Assembly (NCBI GenBank): GCA_028139135.1
Contig: JAOINB010000006.1
Span: forward strand, 1-52,564
DNA: 52,564 nucleotides
Source: Betaproteobacteria bacterium
GTDB lineage: Bacteria > Pseudomonadota > Gammaproteobacteria > Burkholderiales > Burkholderiaceae_A
Direction: 5' to 3'
In this document: one piece after another, positions 46,841 through 52,564 of the stretch
Layout of the letters: each line of letters starts with the position of its first letter
Numbering within the stretch: the stretch's first letter is position 1
The notes under the pieces: model-generated
Databases searched by the model: none
What the model saw: only the letters and a program-made list of their open reading frames with translations
Told to the model about the DNA's origin: nothing
Translations under genes and position numbers: made by a program

Positions 46841-48006
46841 TGTTGCTTATGTTTACAAGTTGGTTGAGTGAATACATTTCTTTTTTTTCTGTATTCAATT
46901 ACATAACGTTGCGAGCGGTATTGGCAACTCTAACATCATTATTTGTAGGATTGATTTTAGGGCCTATTATGATTAGATATTTATCAGCAATAAAGTTTGG
47001 TCAATCTGTTCGAGATGATGGACCACAGTCACACTTACAAAAAACAGGGACTCCCACTATGGGAGGAACTCTTATCCTTACAGGAATAACCTTCACCACA
47101 CTTTTATGGGCAGATTTATCAAACCGTTATGTTTGGGTGGCCCTACTTGTAACGTTAACTTTAGGCTTTGTCGGTTTCTATGATGATTTGAAAAAAATCA
47201 GAGAAGAATCATCGGCAGGAATTTCAGCACGTTTAAAATTTTTGTTACAAAGTTTAATTGGCTTTTTTGCTTCTTTATATTTAGTATTCTCAATACCAAC
47301 GGAAAATAATTCCCAAGCGCTGATTCTTTTTCAAAGTTGGTTAATGGATCCGCTAATGAACTTCCCAAAGGAAATAAGTCTGACAATACCCTTTTTTAAA
47401 GATTTTTACCTTCCACTTGGGGTATTTGGTTTTGTTGTTCTATCTTATTTTGTAATTGTGGGAACTAGCAATGCTGTAAATTTAACTGATGGACTAGACG
47501 GACTGGCAATTTTACCAAGCGTACTTGTAGCTAGTGGTTTAGGAGTTTTTGCTTACGTAGCTGGAAATATTCTCTTTTCTAAATACCTATTTCTACCATA
47601 TATTCCCGGTGCCGGAGAACTAACAATATTCTGTGCTGCAATAGTTGGTTCTGGCTTAGCCTTTCTCTGGTTCAACGCATATCCTGCTCAGGTATTTATG
47701 GGGGATATTGGCGCCCTGGCTCTTGGTGGAGCATTAGGGGTAGTCGCTGTTATCGTGAGGCAAGAGGTAGTTCTGCTTATTATGGGAGGTGTATTTGTGA
47801 TAGAAACCCTGTCTGTAATGCTACAAGTTACATACTATAAATACACAAAAAAAAGATTTGGCAAAGGGAAACGAATTTTAAAAATGGCTCCACTCCATCA
47901 CCATTTCGAAGAAACCGGTTGGAAGGAAACTCAGGTAGTAGTCCGTTTTTGGATTATAACTATGATTCTCGTCCTAATTGGTTTGGCGACATTGAAAATA
48001 AGATAA
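46840..48006 (+). CDS. mraY: Phospho-N-acetylmuramoyl-pentapeptide-transferase
   Basis: 388 residues, ten membrane segments. Motifs: [27 protein letters not shown] with the DDxxK aspartates, [33 protein letters not shown] and [17 protein letters not shown]. Makes lipid I from UDP-MurNAc-pentapeptide and undecaprenyl phosphate at the inner membrane. The start overlaps murF by one base. Confidence 0.95.
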   Translation: MLLMFTSWLSEYISFFSVFNYITLRAVLATLTSLFVGLILGPIMIRYLSAIKFGQSVRDDGPQSHLQKTGTPTMGGTLILTGITFTTLLWADLSNRYVWVALLVTLTLGFVGFYDDLKKIREESSAGISARLKFLLQSLIGFFASLYLVFSIPTENNSQALILFQSWLMDPLMNFPKEISLTIPFFKDFYLPLGVFGFVVLSYFVIVGTSNAVNLTDGLDGLAILPSVLVASGLGVFAYVAGNILFSKYLFLPYIPGAGELTIFCAAIVGSGLAFLWFNAYPAQVFMGDIGALALGGALGVVAVIVRQEVVLLIMGGVFVIETLSVMLQVTYYKYTKKRFGKGKRILKMAPLHHHFEETGWKETQVVVRFWIITMILVLIGLATLKIR

Positions 48007-48013
48007 GAAATTT

Positions 48014-49522
48014 ATGGTACTTGACTCAATACTCTCAGAGCAAAATTGTCCAAAAATTCTTGTGGTTGGTTCTGGTGTATCTGGTAGAGCATGTGCGAAA
48101 TGGTTAAGTACTTTCGACTGTGACATAGATTTGGTAGATTCAAGGAAAATAGAATTAAAAAAAAATCTTCCTACCAATGTAACCTTTATTCCGAATTGTA
48201 TTTTCTCAAAAATAAATTTGAAAAAATATCAAGGAGTCGTTGTTAGCCCTGGTCTCAGTCCTCACGAAAAATCAGAGAATAACTTCTTTATAATCAATAA
48301 ACTTGCTAGTGCTCATGGAATTCCTATCTGGACAGAAGTGGACTTATTCTTTTCCGCTCTTGAGATATCGGCAAGTAAAACAACCGTGAAAAGTAAGATT
48401 ATTGCGGTGACTGGGACAAATGGTAAGACAACGGTTGTATCTATGATTAAAGATCTATTAAAAAATCTTGGGTATGATGTTGAGCTAGCAGGAAATGTTG
48501 GCACTTCCCTTTTAGAGGCGTTTATGGAGAGGAAGCAGTACGGCAAGCTTCCAGCTTTCTGGGTTTTGGAGCTTTCCAGCTTCCAGCTTCTCCTGTCCAG
48601 TGATTTCAAATCCGATGTCTCGGTAATTTTAAACTTTTCAAGTGATCACTTAGATTGGCATTCTTCAGAGGAGGAATACCTAAATTCGAAATTAAAAATT
48701 TTTGGTTTTCCGCATTTGAGCGGGAGACCAATTATCAACGCCGACGATACCGATCTTAGTATGCAAGTTGAGCAACACATTTCTTCGTTGAATTCAGAAA
48801 AAAAAATGCTAAAACCTATCTATTTTGGTCTTACTAAAAATAAAAAAGAATTAGATGTTCTGATCGCGGAGCACAATAATGAAGAATGGTTTTGTGCATA
48901 CGGTGAAAATAGCAAAATTTTACCTATCATAAAAGTTAGCGATACTACCTGCTTAGGCAAACAAAACCAGATTAACTTACTGGCTTGTTTCTCAATTTGT
49001 AGCATCATCATTGACAATATTTTAGAAATGAAAGGCATTTCAAATTTTTTTAAGATACCAGGTCATCGCATAGAGGAAGTTTTTTTTAAGAATAAGCTTC
49101 GTTTCTTGAATGACAGCAAAGCAACAAATATAGCTGCAACAATATTTGCATTACAAAACCTTTCGGACCCCTTATTTCTTATACTCGGTGGAGATTTAAA
49201 AAACCAAAGATTAGCCCCGTTGATAAATGTTTTGAAAAATCGAAATATTGTCGCTTATATTTATGGTAAGGATAAAAATCTATTTAAGAAATGTTTTGAG
49301 GAATATGACATAACCCACTTTACTATCGAAAATGTGCGAGAGGCAGTAATTCTAATTAAAAAACATTTGTCTATGAAAAATAAATTAGCACATGAGGAAA
49401 TAAACGTCCTGCTATCGCCTGCTTGCTCCAGTAAAGATCTATATAAAGATTATGCGGAACGTGGGAATGAGTATTATAAAGCGGTTCTCAGCTGCTTTGC
49501 GGAGTGTGGACATGTTCGATAA
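48014..49522 (+). CDS. murD: UDP-N-acetylmuramoylalanine--D-glutamate ligase
   Basis: 502 residues, somewhat long for MurD (about 440-500 is usual). N-terminal Rossmann part ILVVGSGVSGRACAKWL, VVSPGLSPHE, P-loop AVTGTNGKTTVVSMIKDLL, LELSSFQLLLSSDF, FLNDSKATNIAAT and LILGGDLK, and LSPACSSKDLYKDYAERGNEY near the C-terminus (the family's LSPACASFDMF). Adds D-Glu to UDP-MurNAc-L-Ala. The last 11 nt overlap ftsW. Confidence 0.95.
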   Translation: MVLDSILSEQNCPKILVVGSGVSGRACAKWLSTFDCDIDLVDSRKIELKKNLPTNVTFIPNCIFSKINLKKYQGVVVSPGLSPHEKSENNFFIINKLASAHGIPIWTEVDLFFSALEISASKTTVKSKIIAVTGTNGKTTVVSMIKDLLKNLGYDVELAGNVGTSLLEAFMERKQYGKLPAFWVLELSSFQLLLSSDFKSDVSVILNFSSDHLDWHSSEEEYLNSKLKIFGFPHLSGRPIINADDTDLSMQVEQHISSLNSEKKMLKPIYFGLTKNKKELDVLIAEHNNEEWFCAYGENSKILPIIKVSDTTCLGKQNQINLLACFSICSIIIDNILEMKGISNFFKIPGHRIEEVFFKNKLRFLNDSKATNIAATIFALQNLSDPLFLILGGDLKNQRLAPLINVLKNRNIVAYIYGKDKNLFKKCFEEYDITHFTIENVREAVILIKKHLSMKNKLAHEEINVLLSPACSSKDLYKDYAERGNEYYKAVLSCFAECGHVR

Positions 49523-50681
49523 TATCAACATAGATCGATCCCTGAGTTTCACAATTTTATCCCTGTTGATACTGGGTCTGGTGATGGTCTACTCTGCGAG
49601 ACTTCCCTTGCCTAGTGATAGCGATCTGTCTTTTGAGCTCTACAATCTTGGGATGCATCCAGTTCATGTTTTGCTGGGCGTATCAGTTATGTTCATATTT
49701 TTGCAAATACCAATAAGCATTATAGAAAAGGGCTCTGGATTTTTTCTGATATTCGGCATTTTCCTTTTGTTGATTGTTTTTTTTAAGAAAGTTTTTGGAG
49801 GTTCTGATGTCATGGTCGACGGAGCAGTAAGATCACTGAATATCAGCAGATTTACATTTCAACCAGCTGAGTTGATGAAGCTGCTCATAGTAATATTCTC
49901 ATCCGGGTACGCCGTTCGTCACAAGGACCGCATTACTGAGGATATAGTTCGCGGAATGGGTCCAATTGGCTTAGTGTTATTACTGATTGTAACGTTATTA
50001 ATGTATCAACCTGATCTTGGCTCAGTAATTATTATTTGTAGTTCCGTAATCGTCGTTCTTTTTTTGGGAGGTATGACAATACGAGCTATTGCAGGAGTGA
50101 CCTGCTTTTTAATATCAGGTGTCCTTTTAATTATCCTGTTTACTCAATTTAGGTTAAACCGATTGCTTGCATACCTGGACCCATGTTCCCTTGAGCACAG
50201 TCAAAATGCCGGTTGGCAACTATGCCAAGCATTAGTTGCCTTCGGAAATGGGGGTATGTTTGGAACTGGGATTGGTTTAGGTTCGGCAAAACTTGGTCAC
50301 CTTCCTCTTCCGCACACAGACTTTATTTTTTCTGTTATCGGGGAAGAATTGGGCTTTGTTGGAGTCTTTATCGTTGTGATTATATTTGCTTTTCTAATAA
50401 TCAAATCGATCAAGATTGGTCGCGAGTCAATGGCGCAGGATAGGTTATTTGCTGGCTTGCTTGCGCAAGGAATAGGCGCATCATTGTGTATACAGGCTCT
50501 GATTCATGTCGGTGTAAATACTGGTCTATTGCCAACCAAGGGACTAACTTTACCGTTTATAAGCTATGGAGGGAGTTCCATGCTAATTGTTTGCTTAAGT
50601 ATGGGTATCTTGTTGCGGATAGATATAGAAAATAAATCTTCTCCGCGTAAAAAAAATCGAATAAACGGAAGAGTGTGGTGA
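49512..50681 (+). CDS. ftsW: Probable peptidoglycan glycosyltransferase FtsW
   Basis: 389 residues from ATG 49512 (MFDNINIDRSLSFTILSLLI), chosen for the GGAG 7 nt upstream and family length; a longer in-frame reading from 49452 lies within murD. SEDS protein with ten membrane segments: VMVYSARLPLPSDSD after the first, FTFQPAELMKLLIVIF, MYQPDLGSVIII, GNGGMFGTGIGLGSAKLGHLPLPHTDFIFSVIGEELG and TKGLTLPFISYGGSSMLI. Polymerises septal glycan with FtsI. Confidence 0.94.
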   Translation: MFDNINIDRSLSFTILSLLILGLVMVYSARLPLPSDSDLSFELYNLGMHPVHVLLGVSVMFIFLQIPISIIEKGSGFFLIFGIFLLLIVFFKKVFGGSDVMVDGAVRSLNISRFTFQPAELMKLLIVIFSSGYAVRHKDRITEDIVRGMGPIGLVLLLIVTLLMYQPDLGSVIIICSSVIVVLFLGGMTIRAIAGVTCFLISGVLLIILFTQFRLNRLLAYLDPCSLEHSQNAGWQLCQALVAFGNGGMFGTGIGLGSAKLGHLPLPHTDFIFSVIGEELGFVGVFIVVIIFAFLIIKSIKIGRESMAQDRLFAGLLAQGIGASLCIQALIHVGVNTGLLPTKGLTLPFISYGGSSMLIVCLSMGILLRIDIENKSSPRKKNRINGRVW

Positions 50682-51769
50682 AGTTGGAAAAAAATAAAGT
50701 TTTGGTTTGTGCAGGGGGAACTGGTGGCCATATTTTTCCAGGTCTGGCAATTGCTGAAAAATTGTTAGATCAAGAAATTAAAATTTTGTGGATGGGGACA
50801 AAAAGAGGGCTTGAGAAACAAGCATTACATAATAAATCAATTTGTTTATTTTTTTCTGAGTTCAAAGGAGTCAGAGGGTTAGGTTTATGGCGCTTGATTA
50901 CTTTCCCATTTAGACTTTTCGTAGAAGTTCTAAAAGCTTTTTTGTTCCTTTTAAAACATCGTCCGTCCTATGCTATATGCTGTGGAGGATATTTGACAGT
51001 GCCCTTTGGACTAGCTGCGAAGATTCTTTCTATTCCATTCTGTATTGTTGAACAGAATGCTGTCATGGGTTCTGCAAATAGGGTTTTACAGCCATTTGCT
51101 GAAACAATTTTTTTGAATTTTAATGCGACCACTTATTCCAGCTATAGAGCCATATCCGTTGGAAATCCTCTTCGGAAAGAATTCGAGAGATTAGCAACAA
51201 TGCGACCCGCATTTTCAAAAAATGGAGAAAAATTAAATATTCTTGTTCTCGGGGGTAGTTTAGGGGCTCTTTTTCTGAACACACGATTGCCACAGTGTTT
51301 TTCGCTTCTGCAAAATGAAAATAAAAAGTTTTTTTCTATAGTACATCAGGCTGGCAATGATAATCATAATGAAGTGTTCGAGTTATATAGAAGCCTAAAA
51401 GTGAGGGCTGTTGTCAAACCATTTTTAGAAAGTATAGTGGACCAATATCAATGGGCTGACTTAGTTATTTCAAGATCTGGGGCGGGAATCATTAGTGAAA
51501 TAATGGCAGTTGGTGTGGCTTCAGTTTTGGTTCCACTACCCACTGCTATTGACGATCATCAGAAACGAAATGCGAGCATTCTAGAAAAGTCGTCTGCAGC
51601 AAAAATTATCGAACAGAACACTTTTTTTCAAACTACGCTAGTCTCTTTTTTATGTTCGATAAGTCGCGAGAAGTTATTTGACATGGCTTGTAAAGCTAAA
51701 GAGTTAGCTCGTTTCAACTCAGCTAAAATTATTTCCGATGAAGTGACAAAGGTACTAAATGCAAAATAA
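50675..51769 (+). CDS. murG: UDP-N-acetylglucosamine--N-acetylmuramyl-(pentapeptide) pyrophosphoryl-undecaprenol N-acetylglucosamine transferase
   Basis: 364 residues from GTG 50675 or 363 from GTG 50678; the latter makes a GTGA overlap with the ftsW stop. GT-B fold: CAGGTGGHIFPGLAIAEKL with the GGTGGH donor loop, GTKRGLEKQAL, YAICCGGYLTVPFGLAAK, VEQNAVMGSANRVL, LVLGGSLGALFLN and DLVISRSGAGIISEIMAVG with PTAIDDHQKRNA. Converts lipid I to lipid II at the cytoplasmic face. Overlaps murC by 11 nt. Confidence 0.95.
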   Translation: MVKLEKNKVLVCAGGTGGHIFPGLAIAEKLLDQEIKILWMGTKRGLEKQALHNKSICLFFSEFKGVRGLGLWRLITFPFRLFVEVLKAFLFLLKHRPSYAICCGGYLTVPFGLAAKILSIPFCIVEQNAVMGSANRVLQPFAETIFLNFNATTYSSYRAISVGNPLRKEFERLATMRPAFSKNGEKLNILVLGGSLGALFLNTRLPQCFSLLQNENKKFFSIVHQAGNDNHNEVFELYRSLKVRAVVKPFLESIVDQYQWADLVISRSGAGIISEIMAVGVASVLVPLPTAIDDHQKRNASILEKSSAAKIIEQNTFFQTTLVSFLCSISREKLFDMACKAKELARFNSAKIISDEVTKVLNAK

Positions 51770-52564
51770 AATAAAAAAAATTCATTTTATCGGTGTTGGC
51801 GGTTCAGGGATGTCAGGTATTGCTGAAGTGCTTCTCAATCAAGGATTTAGTATTCAAGGAACGGATATTGAAGAGTCAATTGCAACAAAAAGACTAATTA
51901 ATCAAGGAGCAAAAATTTTTACCGATCATCATGCTGATAATGTTATTGGAGCAGATGTGTGTGTTGTTTCCAGCGCAATAAAAATTGATAATCCAGAAAT
52001 CATCAATGCGAAAAAGTTAAAAATTCCTATTGTTCCCCGCGCTTCTATGTTGGGAGAATTGATGCGATTTAAACAAGGTGTTGCTGTAGCGGGATCTCAC
52101 GGAAAGACAACAACCACTAGTATGATTTCAAGTGTTTTGGCTAGTGCTGGACTCGATCCAACATATGTGTTGGGAGGCAGATTGATGGGTGCCGAAACTG
52201 GCGCTCGATTAGGTAAAGGTGAATATCTTGTAGTCGAAGCCGATGAGTCTGACGGATCATTTTTAGACTTGACACCAGTCCTAGGAGTGATCACCAACAT
52301 TGATAATGACCATCTTGCTTTTTACGATAACAATATTGTAAAACTTAGATCAGCATTTATCTCTTTTGTGCACAAATTACCATTTTATGGAACTGTTTTC
52401 TCTTCATCGGGTGATGATACAGTCCGAGCGTTAGCACCTGAATTCGGTAGAAAAACTATTCTTGTTGGGGAAAAAGAAGAATCAGACATCCAGGTAATAA
52501 ATATTAAGAGTGATGTTCTTAGAACAAAATTTTCCGTCAGGCAGAATAACTATAATGATCTTGA
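51759..52564 (+). CDS. murC: UDP-N-acetylmuramate--L-alanine ligase, N-terminal part (runs off the window)
   Basis: Open from ATG 51759 (MQNKIKKIHFIGVGGSGMSG) to the last base, 268 codons plus two bases. The Rossmann block HFIGVGGSGMSGIAEVLL, VVSSAIKIDNPEI, IPIVPRASMLGELMRF, P-loop AGSHGKTTTTSM (the family usually has GTHGKTTT) and VVEADESDGSFLDL with ITNIDNDHLAFY are MurC-specific. Adds L-Ala to UDP-MurNAc. ddlB and ftsQAZ would be expected further downstream. Confidence 0.95.
   Translation, partial: MQNKIKKIHFIGVGGSGMSGIAEVLLNQGFSIQGTDIEESIATKRLINQGAKIFTDHHADNVIGADVCVVSSAIKIDNPEIINAKKLKIPIVPRASMLGELMRFKQGVAVAGSHGKTTTTSMISSVLASAGLDPTYVLGGRLMGAETGARLGKGEYLVVEADESDGSFLDLTPVLGVITNIDNDHLAFYDNNIVKLRSAFISFVHKLPFYGTVFSSSGDDTVRALAPEFGRKTILVGEKEESDIQVINIKSDVLRTKFSVRQNNYNDL

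Overview
The window is 52.6 kb of a compact, AT-rich (roughly 60% A+T by eye) Gram-negative chromosome. Gene order points to a betaproteobacterium: infA lies inside the spc operon between secY and rpmJ; hemB-engB-cytochrome c4-msrP leads into lysA-lptM-cyaY-mrcA, then aroK-aroB-dgt-gltB-gltD; uvrA-MFS-ssb and fmdB-aspS-nudB follow; and rnpB sits close upstream of the mra/dcw division cluster. Intergenic gaps are mostly 0-50 bp, many genes overlap by 4-20 nt, three convergent pairs touch or overlap, and GTG/TTG starts are common, as in streamlined, probably aquatic, lineages. That lifestyle is inference.

Layout. 1-5498 (+): end of the ribosomal spc operon and the alpha operon (rpsE end, rpmD, rplO, secY, infA, rpmJ, rpsM, rpsK, rpsD, rpoA, rplQ). 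5515-7174 (-): engB-hemB. 7288-8939 (+): cytochrome c4 and the Tat-exported molybdoenzyme MsrP, without the membrane partner MsrQ. 8946-10374 (-): lptM-lysA. 10428-10775 (+): cyaY, overlapping the end of mrcA (-). 13068-16513 (+): aroK-aroB-dgt plus a RAYT/Y1-type transposase homologue with a damaged HUH motif. 16603-22792 (+): gltBD. 22813-25614 (-): uvrA. 25657-29977 (+): MFS transporter, ssb, fmdB, aspS, nudB; nudB appears frameshifted in an A10 run. 29974-35402 (+): MBL-fold ligase-associated exonuclease, PP_1105-type ATP-dependent DNA ligase, a DUF429 protein and an Atm1-like ABC exporter. 35441-37820 (+): glycerate 2-kinase and pyrC. 37813-38370 (-): DUF2062 protein, apparently started at an ATT codon. 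38432-38780 (+): RNase P RNA. 38787-40076 (-): M48 (Ste24-like) protease. 40203-52564 (+): dcw cluster with a recognisable promoter and MraZ operator, then mraZ-rsmH-ftsL-ftsI-murE-murF-mraY-murD-ftsW-murG-murC (murC runs off the end).

How the genes work together. Most of the window is housekeeping: translation and secretion, shikimate and glutamate synthesis, haem, nucleotide metabolism and peptidoglycan synthesis. The accessory part most worth attention is 29974-33609, a reduced form of the ligase-associated DNA repair module. It keeps exonuclease and ligase, lacks the Lhr-type helicase and phosphoesterase that often accompany them, and has a DUF429 (predicted RNase H-like fold) gene as immediate downstream partner. 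Other points of note are the poly-A frameshift at nudB, the ATT start of the DUF2062 gene, the degenerate MraZ boxes, the RAYT-like gene with a mutated HUH motif, and the apparent absence of dsbD, ccsBA and msrQ from a cytochrome-related locus. I found no tRNA or rRNA genes, CRISPR array or intact insertion sequence. The only stretch longer than 300 bases without a protein gene is 38371-38786, which holds rnpB; 40077-40326 (250 bp) is regulatory.
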